DNA of 64,000 nucleotides from Halorubrum lacusprofundi ATCC 49239 (GTDB lineage Archaea > Halobacteriota > Halobacteria > Halobacteriales > Haloferacaceae), in NCBI RefSeq assembly GCF_000022205.1, contig NC_012028.1, forward strand, positions 1 through 64,000, given 5' to 3'. This document shows positions 26,550 through 34,654 of this stretch, one piece after another; the stretch's first letter is position 1, and the number at the start of each line of letters is the position of its first letter. A program made the translations under genes and the position numbers. The notes beneath the pieces were generated by a model. That model saw only the letters and a list, made by a program, of their open reading frames with translations, was not told the DNA's origin and ran no database searches.

Positions 26550-27778
26550 TACTCGTAGGAGCCCATCTGGCGTCGTTCCTGTTCGAGTTCCCGTTCGGCG
26601 AGCTCTGCTGCCGGCGAGAGATCGAACTCCTCGAACTCACCGTTCATCGCGCGGTAGTGTTCCGCGATGCGCTCGATCTGCGGGAACGCGGCGGCGTTCA
26701 GCAATCGCGGAACGATGTACGTCCGGAATGCCTGTCCGACCGCGTCTGTCTGGTCGTACTCGTACTCTCCGCCTTCCCGACAGCCGACGCCGAGGAAGAC
26801 GGCGACGTCGCGGTAATGCATCGGGCCGAACCGCATAATCGACCCTTGCGACGTCGATTCGTGGCCGTGATTGATACCCTGGTAGTCACGTTCGAACAGC
26901 CGGAGAATCTCACTTTCTCCGAGGTCGGTGTGGTCGGTGACGTGCGTGGTGATCCAGTCTTTGAACAGCTGACGGCGCTTGTCCTCCTCGTACTCGTCCA
27001 ACTCGATCATGGCGAACCGGCGGGTGATGGCGTTATCGAGTTCGTTCACCGTCCGGTCGGACATGTTCATCGTACAGATGATGTTCACCCGCTCGTCCAG
27101 CTCAATAGTCTCACCTTCGTCGGTCTCAAAGATGGTTTGGTGTGGGTTCTCGATTGCAGTGTACAGCGGACCAAATATCTTCGATATGTCCGCTCGCGTA
27201 ATCTCATCGAGGATGACGCCGTATTCGACGTCGAACCGGCGAGCACGCTGAACGGCTTCGGACACGCAGCCGAGTTTCGTTCGGTAGCTTAGTGAGTCGC
27301 CGGTGTAGTCCGGACTGATGCCGCCGATGATGTCCGACGGCGTCCACGAGGGAGTGGCAGTGTTGAGGGTGTATCCGATTCCGGTTTCACGAGCGAGTTG
27401 CTTAGCAAATGTCGTCTTCCCTGTCCCGGTCGGCCCATACAGGACGACTGGCTTGCCCGCTTCCAGTGCGACCTTCGCGTTCCGCTCAACGTCGTTCGGG
27501 ACGAGTATCTCTTCGGGCGTTTCGTCGCCGCGGAGACTTACAATACGCTTGAGCCGATCTGACGCCAATGGAGACTCAAGTACGGCCCGTCGGACCTGAC
27601 CCAGACCACGCTCTCCGTCGTGGACCACGTCGAGTTTTTCGTCCTCAATCAAAAACTCCAGTACGTCTTCGCTCTCCGCGTTCTGGATTGCTTCGACGAC
27701 GTCGTCGGTTACACGGCGAAGAATTCCGACTTCGTCTTGCGCATCCTCAAGCGTATAGTCGTCCGACGAGTCACTCAT
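26549..27778 (-). CDS. mcrB: McrB-like AAA+ NTPase
   Basis: 409 residues from the ATG at 27778; a TATA box lies 24-32 bp upstream, and an in-frame upstream ATG at 27820 would begin before it. Walker A YGPTGTGKTT is at about 114-123, Walker B VILDEITRADI near 200, and the McrB-type signature TMNMSDRTVNELDNAITRRF near 245-265 replaces the usual MNTADRS form. McrB forms a nucleotide-driven ring that moves DNA for McrC cleavage. The N-terminus (about 1-80) is a short helical domain, not the large methyl-binding domain of E. coli McrB, so the DNA feature it recognises cannot be told. Confidence 0.9.
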   Translation of the reverse strand: MSDSSDDYTLEDAQDEVGILRRVTDDVVEAIQNAESEDVLEFLIEDEKLDVVHDGERGLGQVRRAVLESPLASDRLKRIVSLRGDETPEEILVPNDVERNAKVALEAGKPVVLYGPTGTGKTTFAKQLARETGIGYTLNTATPSWTPSDIIGGISPDYTGDSLSYRTKLGCVSEAVQRARRFDVEYGVILDEITRADISKIFGPLYTAIENPHQTIFETDEGETIELDERVNIICTMNMSDRTVNELDNAITRRFAMIELDEYEEDKRRQLFKDWITTHVTDHTDLGESEILRLFERDYQGINHGHESTSQGSIMRFGPMHYRDVAVFLGVGCREGGEYEYDQTDAVGQAFRTYIVPRLLNAAAFPQIERIAEHYRAMNGEFEEFDLSPAAELAERELEQERRQMGSYE

Positions 27779-27801
27779 TATCGGATACAGGTAGTCCTGA
27801 G

Positions 27802-27810
27802 TATATAAAA
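27802..27810 (-). promoter_or_regulatory. TATA box of mcrB operon
   Basis: TTTTATATA on the minus strand, centred about 28 bp before the ATG at 27778, fits a leaderless promoter for mcrB-mcrC. Confidence 0.5.
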
Positions 27811-27854
27811 TCCCGTTCAAGAGCCACGCAGATTCCGATATCCATCTAACCTAC

Positions 27855-28420
27855 CCGGCTGAAACCCTCGAAGAGTTACAGGTTCGCCGCGTAGTTTGGC
27901 TGAATGCAGGCCCCTTCAAAATCGCGGTTACTTCGGTTTGTAGAGCAGACGTTTCATTTGGCTCGACGAGTCGTTGCCCGCTACTCTTCGAAGTTCTCAA
28001 AAAAGCGGCGCACACTTCACCAGCATATCGTATAGCTCTGTCTCAAGATTCGGAAAAATACGACGTACCGGATGCTTCTTGACGAACTCATCGAGATGTC
28101 TCGGGTTCGGAGTACAATCGATCTTGAGGAAATCCCGTCTCCTTCGACATCGTGTAAGGCGTTCAACCATCTTATCATGGCTGGTTCTTCTCAATCTCTC
28201 AGTAACGCTTCTCCCGACTAACGGTGTCGTCGGAATCGATGCCTCCGGGTTCGACTGCAGTCACGCCTGAAAACACTATACGGAGCGAACGAAGCTGACG
28301 ATTCAGCAGTTGAAAGTCACAATTCTCGTGTAGACGAGAGCGAATGACATCCTCAATTTGCACGTGACGACGACCAGAAAATACGACTCGAAGATCGCTC
28401 CGCCGCTGATTAAGCGGAAC
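27855..28420 (+). pseudogene. Decayed IS5-type transposase
   Basis: The sequence parallels the intact element at 35167 over most of its length: the left end (CGGCTGAAACCCTCGAAGAG against GGCTCTGTTGAAATCCTCAG), the LLDELIEM region, GVVGIDASGFDCSHA, and LHVTTTRKYDSKIAPPLIK. It carries several stops and frameshifts (for example TGA after SHA) and lacks the C-terminal half with the catalytic Glu. It is therefore a dead copy, older than the one at 35167. Confidence 0.75.
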
Positions 28421-28810
28421 ACGAGCCGCTCGCCATTCTGCTCCGAAACTGCTACGAACGACACCGCGAATTCCGGTTGTTGCTCGACGCGTTACGGAAG
28501 AGGGCCCGCGGATTCACTTCCCTGACTTGATTCGCCGGTTGGTCCACGAGTACCCGAACGTCTTCCTGAACACGTTCTGCACGCAGGCCGGGCGAACGCG
28601 AGCCCGGGAACTGATTGAGGCCGGTCAGACGTCCCGAATCTACGAGGAGAAGCCGTCTGGAAGGACATTATCCGAACGAACGTTCTGTTCAATTTCGTGC
28701 AGCAGCTCAAGCATATCGGCGCGCTTGCCGCGGAGACACACAGTCACAGCGGGAAGATCAGTGAGTACGACCCGGCTGCGAAGCCGTGGGTTTTGCGAGA
28801 CGACCGGTGA
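28421..28810 (+). pseudogene. Frameshifted gene remnant, unknown family
   Basis: Three successive reading frames give clearly protein-like pieces: EHEPLAILLRNCYERHREFR, then LIRRLVHEYPNVFLNTFCTQ, then IIRTNVLFNFVQQLKHIG ending at a stop at 28808-28810. At least two frameshifts break the gene. The pieces read like one soluble helical protein common in halophiles, but I cannot name the family. It directly follows the decayed transposase. Confidence 0.5.
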
Positions 28811-28888
28811 GGTAGTGCGGGAGCTCAGAAGCAGTCCGCTCTTTGGTTCCACGTGCAGCTTACTAAGTGAGAAGCCAGGATTGATTCA

Positions 28889-29100
28889 GGACGAGGGTTT
28901 ATAACTGGTAGGTTCCTTTGAGCAATCAAGCGACGCCCGAGAATCACCCCGCATCTACAAGCTGACGATGCATAGACCCTCTCTGGCAAAATAATTCGAT
29001 ACCGCAATCCCTGGTATCATAGATCCTTGCTGACGCGAGGCCAGCGCGTCGTCGGACGTCGCGTGCTAGCGGTACGATCAGCAGATAGCACGTGATACCA
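28889..29100 (+). promoter_or_regulatory. Promoter and ~175-nt structured conserved leader (copy 1)
   Basis: The TATA region GGACGAGGGTTTATA (28889-28903) is identical to that at 57320-57334 and lies the same distance (about 198 bp) from the ATG. The leader is strongly similar to the second copy over most of its length. Two hairpins are conserved: GATACC/GGTATC (28998-29003 / 29013-29018), with a changed loop, and GACGCG/CGCGTC (29032-29037 / 29045-29050). Short plus-strand frames in the leader are not conserved between copies, which favours an RNA element over a peptide. Most haloarchaeal mRNAs have no or short leaders, so this length is unusual. Confidence 0.6.
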
Positions 29101-29832
29101 ATGACGTCAGAAATCCCGCCAGAATACGACGATAGCACAGTTCGGCATTATCGCGCCGACGGTGTCCTCACCGTCACGCATGACGACGAAACAAACGAGC
29201 ATGTCATCAAATCCCGCGGCCGTGATCAGGGTGACAAGTGGACGCGTCGCGTCCCGGCAACCCGGACTACCGTGGACGTAAGCGAGGCCCTATGGAGCAT
29301 CCCGGACAACTGGACGAAAGTGTACAGGCTCACAGCTGAGTACGGCCATGATAAAGGTATATACCGTATCCCCGAGTCCGGCGACGCGGTCCTCGTGTCG
29401 CTATGTCACAAAAACAGCCACATCACTGACGCGAATCACACTGTCGAAGCGGTCGGGAGTATAGCCTGGGATGCTCGTGCAGAAGTTGACGAAGAGGCGC
29501 TTGACGATGCTTTCAGCCATCTCAACGGCTGCGCCGATGAGTTCCCCGACGGCGTCCGTGAAGTCCTCCAGTACATCCGTGACAACCCGCGAGAAGCCGT
29601 TGCGGACGCTGAAAAGGACGCTGAAATGCACGCGGTAGACTGCGTGACGGATTTGGAGACGATCCCGGTATCCGAGTTTGACGCATTCCGGGTTACCTTC
29701 CGGTCCGAGGGGGGAGTCGTGAGTCACCCAGAGTACTCATCTGATAGTGAGGTTATGGAGGCCGTCCGCGAACTCCTCAGCGAGTTCAACGTCGTTCCGC
29801 CGTCCCCGCTTGTCTCGGTGACAGTCCGGTAA
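29101..29832 (+). CDS. Conserved hypothetical protein, paralog of 57531-58262
   Basis: 243 residues from the ATG at 29101, the start that matches the paralog. The two proteins align end to end without large gaps; conserved segments include STVRHYRADG near the start, KWTRRVPATRTTV, WSIPDNWT and the tail VVPPSPLVSVTVR. It is strongly acidic, with no membrane segment, Cys cluster or catalytic motif that I recognise. The N-terminal 60 residues look like a beta-rich domain and the C-terminal half is helical. Each copy has the same long leader, so the gene and its leader move or duplicate as a unit. Function unknown. Confidence 0.75.
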   Translation: MTSEIPPEYDDSTVRHYRADGVLTVTHDDETNEHVIKSRGRDQGDKWTRRVPATRTTVDVSEALWSIPDNWTKVYRLTAEYGHDKGIYRIPESGDAVLVSLCHKNSHITDANHTVEAVGSIAWDARAEVDEEALDDAFSHLNGCADEFPDGVREVLQYIRDNPREAVADAEKDAEMHAVDCVTDLETIPVSEFDAFRVTFRSEGGVVSHPEYSSDSEVMEAVRELLSEFNVVPPSPLVSVTVR

Positions 29833-30275
29833 GACGCGATCGCGTTTTAATTGAGGTAGGGCCTCCGCCACGAGGGTTCGAGTTTGATACGCGCACTAAA
29901 TCTGGAACCACGACTTTCCCCCGAGTACGTGTTACACTTGGCAGGCTTCGAGACACTCTCTAATTCAGTTTCCGTGTCTGGACTCTTGACACGTCGTGTG
30001 AGGGACCTGCCGGCAATTCAGATGTTGAATTTCCGAGCTACTCATCCCTTTGTGGGGCCTCTACAGCGATTCTGTAATTTCCATTGTTGGTCACGCTACT
30101 CTGTGGAGCCCCCGACGCAAATATGGATACTAAAGTATTGAATTAACTATTCTGCTGACCCAAGCCCTTTGACCGGCGTATTCGGCATTTTGCACGTCTT
30201 TTCTTTTGTTGTCGTGGCTGGTTGGTGCCAGATGTTCGTGTTCTATCTGTGGTCTCGCTCGACTGTGAGGCAGAG
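29833..30275. other. Intergenic
   Basis: About 440 bp with no supported gene. The plus-strand frame near 29884-30141 has a non-acidic translation rich in Leu, Phe and Cys. The last part leads into the promoter of the 93-residue gene. Confidence 0.4.
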
Positions 30276-30316
30276 TTTTAAAAGTGGGTAGATTCTCAAC
30301 CTGTTCGGGTCGAACC
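30276..30316 (+). promoter_or_regulatory. TATA box and conserved 15-bp inverted-repeat motif
   Basis: TTTTAAAA (30276-30283) and, 26 bp after its start, TGTTCGGGTCGAACC (30302-30316), ending one base before the ATG at 30318. The motif holds a perfect inverted repeat GTTCG-GGT-CGAAC. The paralogous gene at 16734 has the same arrangement. Confidence 0.6.
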
Positions 30317-30317
30317 A

Positions 30318-30599
30318 ATGCAACAGACAAACGCAAGCGTCCGAGTACAGAAGCTCAATGAAGCAAAAGAAATCATCGCAGAGTTAGAAGAACAGAAAGG
30401 AATGGAATTAGGCGGGCCGCGAGGTGCGTTGTTCCGTGCTGGTGGCACTGTGGATTCCGGGCACGCCTACAGAGGGCATCTGGAGAAGGCGATGGGAGAA
30501 ACAGCGGGTCTCGCTATCGAAGGCGGGTACGATGACGTCGCGTCGAAAGCCGCTCACCTCATCGCAAATCTGCAAGAGAGCCAGTCAAGCGACGACTAA
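30318..30599 (+). CDS. Small helical protein, paralog of 16734-17015
   Basis: 93 residues, the same length as its paralog, with a matching N-terminal helix (VQKLNEAKEIIAELEEQ) and C-terminal block (MGETAGLAIEGGYDDVASKA). The middle differs (GGPRGALFRAGG). Both end in SDD-type acidic tails and share the upstream motif. No known domain is recognised. Short size, duplication and shared control suggest a regulated accessory or stress protein, without further evidence. Confidence 0.72.
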   Translation: MQQTNASVRVQKLNEAKEIIAELEEQKGMELGGPRGALFRAGGTVDSGHAYRGHLEKAMGETAGLAIEGGYDDVASKAAHLIANLQESQSSDD

Positions 30600-30663
30600 G
30601 CCGTCGTTCCCACTACTCTTCGTGCGCTGGACTCTTACTGGTAAACCGGAATTTAGAAAATCT

Positions 30664-30733
30664 GGCTCTGTTGAAACACTCATTACAGTACAGTCGCTGA
30701 AACCGATCACCAACAGAGGGTTTCAACAAGGCC
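30664..30733. repeat. 70-bp MITE-like inverted-repeat element
   Basis: GGCTCTGTTGAAAC (30664-30677) and, inverted, GTTTCAACAAGGCC (30720-30733) bound 70 bp with 14-bp imperfect ends. The end sequence is like the left end of the IS5-type element at 35167 (GGCTCTGTTGAAAT) and the solo end at 34234. It abuts the stop of the serine recombinase gene (30736), so it might also act as that gene's terminator. Confidence 0.45.
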
Positions 30734-30735
30734 AT

Positions 30736-31404
30736 CTAACCGTTTTTACTGGCGTTGAGATACTGGTCTCTTCTGTCCATTATACTAGACATCGTTGCTG
30801 GGGCAATATCCAGTTCGTCCTCCACCTCACGATAAGTCGATCCGGCCTCAACCATATGGATGGCTTCGAGTACGATCTCAAATTGCCCGTTCCGATCAGG
30901 TACCCATTGTTTGCCCTCGTTATCGAATCGAAATCCGATTGGAGGGCGACCGTGATCGTATCCTTTGTCCACCCGCTCTTGGACAGCCTCGCGTGCGCGC
31001 TCAATTTCCTTCTTTTTAGCCTCATGTTCGCTGGCTGCTTGGAGGACTTCGACGGCAGCCTGGACCGGGTCAGAGAGGTCGAGCTCCCCCTCTTCGAAGG
31101 TATGGGCTTCAACACCGTATTCACGGAGATCCAGAATGAGCCTCATCGTTTCGTCGAAGTCGCGTGCGAGACGGCGTTTATCGTTGATGACAACCGCATC
31201 AATTTCTCCAGATTGGACACGACTACGGGCCTTTTGATACTCCTCTCTGCTCTCATCCCAACCTGACGTTCGCTCGCCGTCGTCGTAGATCCGTTCGAGG
31301 GACATCTCGTGTTGATCAGTGTATTCCCGAATGTGGCGCTTTTGACGCTCAATAGAGGTATCTGAGTCCTGTGAGAGTCGAGTGTATCCGATCACCTCAG
31401 CCAT
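30736..31404 (-). CDS. Serine recombinase / resolvase
   Basis: 222 residues from the ATG at 31404; an upstream TTG/GTG extension is in frame but overlaps the preceding gene heavily. The resolvase domain (about 1-140) has the catalytic Ser in GYTRLSQDSDTSIERQ (about residue 10) and Arg residues in INDKRRLARDFDE (about 70-80). A helical linker and a C-terminal helix-turn-helix (STYREVEDELDIAPATMSSI, about 190-215) follow. It would carry out site-specific inversion, resolution or integration. It is the last gene of a three-gene operon, overlapping its neighbour by 8 bp. Confidence 0.88.
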   Translation of the reverse strand: MAEVIGYTRLSQDSDTSIERQKRHIREYTDQHEMSLERIYDDGERTSGWDESREEYQKARSRVQSGEIDAVVINDKRRLARDFDETMRLILDLREYGVEAHTFEEGELDLSDPVQAAVEVLQAASEHEAKKKEIERAREAVQERVDKGYDHGRPPIGFRFDNEGKQWVPDRNGQFEIVLEAIHMVEAGSTYREVEDELDIAPATMSSIMDRRDQYLNASKNG

Positions 31405-31795
31405 CGTCTTCACCTCGGGGATCACCGACCGGAACTGCTCCGTACTCGGGGCAGTCAATCCAACCTTGTCCGAATGCCCCGCCCATCCCACTGTCGGGAT
31501 ACCATTCGTGCATCTCTCCACAGACGTTGCACTCTACTAGCGGTGGATTCTGTTCAAGCGCCTCCTGCTCGATGTAGTGATTCCCTTGGTAGGCGTCGCA
31601 ATGTTCACAGATATTCCCCCAAACCTCTCTCCCCTGGGTCTTACTGTACACCTTTTGAACTGGATACTCACCTGCTTCCGCTAGCTTCTCACCTACGTCA
31701 CTATTCAGGTGCCCCTCCTCTGGCCAAACAACGGGTGTCTCCCGTTCACACTTCCAGCATTCGGTATCCCATTCAAGGACGTCAACATCACTCAT
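31397..31795 (-). CDS. Small Zn-binding protein in resolvase operon
   Basis: 132 residues from the ATG at 31795, which overlaps the stop of the AbrB-like gene (ATGAGTGA). Three Cys pairs, CWKC (about 15), CEHC (about 66) and CNVC (about 91), suggest one or two zinc ribbons; a further Cys lies near 115. No catalytic motif is seen. It is coupled to the downstream resolvase by 8 bp. It may be a DNA-binding helper of the recombinase. Family not recognised. Confidence 0.72.
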   Translation of the reverse strand: MSDVDVLEWDTECWKCERETPVVWPEEGHLNSDVGEKLAEAGEYPVQKVYSKTQGREVWGNICEHCDAYQGNHYIEQEALEQNPPLVECNVCGEMHEWYPDSGMGGAFGQGWIDCPEYGAVPVGDPRGEDDG

Positions 31796-31940
31796 TGACA
31801 ACAGTCACCTCCAATGTGTTCCCCGACTTGACTTTCCATTCTAGTCGTTGGCCATCCAAGGCCATCGCTTCCGCGATACCCTTCGGAACAGTGACCTTGT
31901 ACTGTCCATTCGCCCCCTGGCTGACTCTTGTTTTTGGCAT
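31788..31940 (-). CDS. AbrB/SpoVT-like DNA-binding protein
   Basis: 50 residues, ATG at 31940 and stop at 31788-31790; it is short enough to be missed easily. The pattern MPKTRVSQGANGQYKVTVPK, then IAEAMALDG and WKVKSGNTLEVTVV, is the swapped-hairpin AbrB fold used by many archaeal antitoxins and repressors. It begins a three-gene operon with a Zn protein and a serine recombinase. Repeats that could be its operator lie just upstream (31946-31970), so it probably represses the operon, including the recombinase. The fold is convincing; the regulatory role is inferred. Confidence 0.75.
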   Translation of the reverse strand: MPKTRVSQGANGQYKVTVPKGIAEAMALDGQRLEWKVKSGNTLEVTVVNE

Positions 31941-31945
31941 CTCTG

Positions 31946-31970
31946 TATAGGCCTTTAGATAGGCCTATAT
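31946..31970 (-). promoter_or_regulatory. Candidate operator of AbrB-like operon
   Basis: ATAGGCCT occurs at 31947-31954 and 31959-31966, 12 bp apart, 6 bp upstream of the start codon. Each copy has the palindrome AGGCCT at its core. The position fits autorepression. Confidence 0.5.
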
Positions 31971-32257
31971 TTAGTACTAACCCGTGTTTTCGAGAAACCG
32001 GGGTTTCTCGAACAAGTGTGGTTGGCAGTAGATTCGTTAGACTGTACCCTCCCAAAGGGTGTGTCATAGGACAATTCTCACAGCGTTTTTTCTGACCCAA
32101 TCGCTTTGAACTACCCATTCACTATGTGTGCGAAACAATCTGGTTGTGGGGTTCACGTACCAGGTCCGGAATTGAAACACTCCCAGCAAGGGTCCATGCA
32201 TGCCAATCCCCCTGATCAACCAAAACGCTATTACCCAATACACGAATTATGTATTGT

Positions 32258-32842
32258 ATGTCGAAGGCTACCGGCGGACCCGAACGAACGGTCAACGGCC
32301 TGCTGTCGGTTGCCCGGCTCCTCGAAGAGCCACGGTTGGCACGCCTCTACACGTTTGTTCTCCGTAACGAGGAGGTCACAATCGACGACATCGCTGACGA
32401 GTTAGACATGCCACGGACAACCGCCTACTCGGATACCGGGACTCTCGTCGATCTCGGGGCCCTCACACGAGACGACGACCAGAAGACACACACGTACGGT
32501 GCCATTCCGATTACCCTCACCGCGACGCTTGACGGCGACGAGTACACCGTCACACCAACGCTCATCGCCGCGTTCGGTCGTTCCCCCCACGATCAGGATC
32601 TCGATCTGCTCCTTGAGCGACACGACCTCGGGAAACTGGCTGCCGCGCTCACCTATGCGGTTCCGTACGCGGATGGAGAGATGTCCGAGCGAGTTGCGGC
32701 CCGTGAACTTGACCTCCAGTACGCATTCGGCATCGCAGTGCTACAGGCACTCCGTGATGTCGTTCTCAATATGGAGTCGGTTGACCCATACTTCGGGGAC
32801 ATTCAGGATGCACGCGAGCAGGGTCCAAGTTCTGAGGACTGA
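32258..32842 (+). CDS. Winged-helix regulator paired with PIN-like gene
   Basis: 194 residues from the ATG at 32258 (an earlier in-frame ATG lies at 32249). The N-terminal winged helix (about 20-85) includes VTIDDIADELDMPRTTAYSD, a clear helix-turn-helix, with a wing rich in charged residues. The C-terminal domain (about 95-190) is alpha/beta and unassigned. The downstream PIN-like gene starts 3 bp after the stop. Such HTH-PIN pairs are common toxin-antitoxin-like units in haloarchaea, the HTH protein acting as repressor and antitoxin. Confidence 0.78.
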   Translation: MSKATGGPERTVNGLLSVARLLEEPRLARLYTFVLRNEEVTIDDIADELDMPRTTAYSDTGTLVDLGALTRDDDQKTHTYGAIPITLTATLDGDEYTVTPTLIAAFGRSPHDQDLDLLLERHDLGKLAAALTYAVPYADGEMSERVAARELDLQYAFGIAVLQALRDVVLNMESVDPYFGDIQDAREQGPSSED

Positions 32843-32845
32843 GCA

Positions 32846-33385
32846 ATGGATGAGGAACGGTTGCCACTCAACGATGTCGATGATGCGGTCGCGTGGGTCG
32901 GTGATTCGGGCTTGTTCATCGCGTGTGGCCGCCAGCAGAACAACAAGTATACTGCGCTCGAACGGTTTGCTCGCCGCCACGACATCACGTTCGTGATTCC
33001 ACAGCGCGTTTACGAGGAGCTTGGTGGTGCCCCCGACCGGAGCACACCTGGACAGACACCAATCAATAGCGCAATCGACGCCGGCTGGGTCACAGTTGCA
33101 GACGACCCAGACTACACGAACAGCACAGTGTCACGCGTGATGGACGGCGTCCGGAGATACATCGCTGACTCGTCGAACCGAAACGAGGATCACATTGAGA
33201 AAGCCGATGCAGCGCTCGGAGCCGTCGCCGTCAACTGCCTGCTCAACAGGGATGCAGAGTTTGTCGTCGTTGTAACGACGGATACCGATGCGGGGGAAGG
33301 AGTTGTCGCGGCCCTCGATGCAAATGGATTTGAAGACCGCGCCCGGTTCAAAGTTGGATTCGAACTGATTGACGAGATCACCTAA
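32846..33385 (+). CDS. PIN-like domain protein, putative toxin
   Basis: 179 residues. The N-terminal DSGLFIACG supplies the first Asp of a PIN fold (about residue 20). The middle has VIPQRVYEELGG with an acidic residue (about 56-60). The C-terminal part has KADAALGAVAVNCLL (Asp near 119) and VVVVTTDTDAGEGVVAAL (about 140-150), matching the four-acid PIN layout and its late strand. It would be an RNase that cleaves tRNA or mRNA, controlled by the HTH protein just upstream. Assignment is from motif order. Confidence 0.75.
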   Translation: MDEERLPLNDVDDAVAWVGDSGLFIACGRQQNNKYTALERFARRHDITFVIPQRVYEELGGAPDRSTPGQTPINSAIDAGWVTVADDPDYTNSTVSRVMDGVRRYIADSSNRNEDHIEKADAALGAVAVNCLLNRDAEFVVVVTTDTDAGEGVVAALDANGFEDRARFKVGFELIDEIT

Positions 33386-33980
33386 GATACTGTCCCGTTC
33401 CTCGGGGAGTACGGAGAAAGTGTGCGAACCGTTCTATGATACCTTCGTCCTGAACTCTGGGTAGTGTTCGCGGTACTGTACCAAAACTACTACTGGACGG
33501 TGATGTGAGCCGATACAGCGAGTTATTCTACTGGGACAGGATTAGACGTCGAATCAATGCCAGTGCGACCATCTTGGTGGCCACCACGCCACACGATGGT
33601 CCGGCATTTTTGAGGAACACTCTCTCGTGGGGCCGTGTTCCCACGGCAACTAAACACAGTGTAGAAACCCACATAAATAGTCGTATATTTGCTTGCAGGT
33701 TGAGGCCCACAATAACACGGAGATAGACCCCATTCCGATGAATTGGCAACCCCACAGAGTGGGTTCTCATAAGCCATTTTATAATAAACGCGCTTGTGGC
33801 GTAGATTGTTGGTGGACAATTGTCCGAGGATCTTGTAGGCACATTATTTTAGTAGAACTTCAAATATCTCTGTGGAAGTTTGTCACTTCATCGACTGACC
33901 GATAATACAAACTGCTAACAGAAACTGCGAAACCGATACAGACGGTGGACTTACCGCCTTCAACAGTCAAGCGATGATAG
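33386..33980. other. Intergenic
   Basis: About 600 bp, more A+T-rich toward its right end. No frame has haloarchaeal protein character. Nothing structural is clear. Confidence 0.4.
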
Positions 33981-34154
33981 ATGAATGAGGACAGTGAGCC
34001 CGGAGTAAGCGGGAAAGAGATGGGGGCAGGAATGGCGATCGGGATCGCAATCGGCGTTGCTATTGGTGCTGCTACGGATAATCTCGGACTGTGGATTGCA
34101 CTCGGCGTTGCACTTGGTGCCGGAATTGGGGCTGGTTTGAGTAATCGGGAATAG
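33981..34154 (+). CDS. Small glycine-rich membrane protein
   Basis: 57 residues, ATG at 33981, stop at 34152-34154. A short acidic N-terminus is followed by two Gly/Ala/Ile-rich membrane segments (MAIGIAIGVAIGAATDN and LWIALGVALGAGIGAGL), of glycine-zipper type. A second, slightly longer protein of the same kind is encoded 164 bp downstream. Such peptides occur in halophiles as small membrane proteins of unknown role; they might form oligomers in the membrane. Confidence 0.65.
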   Translation: MNEDSEPGVSGKEMGAGMAIGIAIGVAIGAATDNLGLWIALGVALGAGIGAGLSNRE

Positions 34155-34233
34155 GGGAGGAATGATCTCTAATTGATGAATTCGCATATCTACTTAACGG
34201 CTGTTTCAGCGCCAGAAGTAGAGAACTAATTGA

Positions 34234-34250
34234 GTTTCAACAGAGTCGGC
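34234..34250 (-). repeat. Solo IS-end-like sequence
   Basis: GTTTCAACAGAGTCGGC, the reverse complement of GCCGACTCTGTTGAAAC, resembles the end of the IS5-type element at 35167 and of the small repeat at 30664. It is probably a leftover IS end, lying between two paralogous small membrane genes. Confidence 0.4.
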
Positions 34251-34317
34251 AAGACACAGTTCGGACTGTGATCTGTGCGGAACAGTCAAAATTGCGGGGA
34301 CTGTAGGTTATTCTACG

Positions 34318-34524
34318 ATGAGTGCAGCAGATGAATCGATTCGCTCGAAGGCGATCGGTGCGGGAATCGGTATCGGGGTCGGTATTGGGGCCGGATGGGG
34401 GATAGTGATGGCGCTGATCATGGACGGAGATATCTCAATAGGAATCACGATTGGGGCGGGTGCTGGATTGATAATCGCACTCGTTTCCGGGGCTGCTGTC
34501 TATCAGACTGTAGCAACCGAATGA
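34318..34524 (+). CDS. Small glycine-zipper membrane protein
   Basis: 68 residues. A charged N-terminus is followed by two Gly-rich hydrophobic segments (about 12-32 and 41-63; AIGAGIGIGVGIGAGWG and ITIGAGAGLIIALVSGAAV). It is paralogous in style to the 57-residue protein at 33981. No cleavable signal or lipobox is seen. Role unknown; membrane location is clear from sequence. Confidence 0.65.
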   Translation: MSAADESIRSKAIGAGIGIGVGIGAGWGIVMALIMDGDISIGITIGAGAGLIIALVSGAAVYQTVATE

Positions 34525-34654
34525 TTCACCCGTAGTCTTCAGCGATCAGTTGTTTCCCGCCGGCATTGCCTGCAGAAGGTAATTTCAACGGAGCCTCCGT
34601 GTCAAGAACAGTAGAACAGTACCCTCATTTCAATCCACCACGTACTCTGTCAAT

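Noticed and set aside
33505-33842. Short frames on both strands
   Set aside because: Composition not haloarchaeal, no conserved motif, frames overlap each other on opposite strands.
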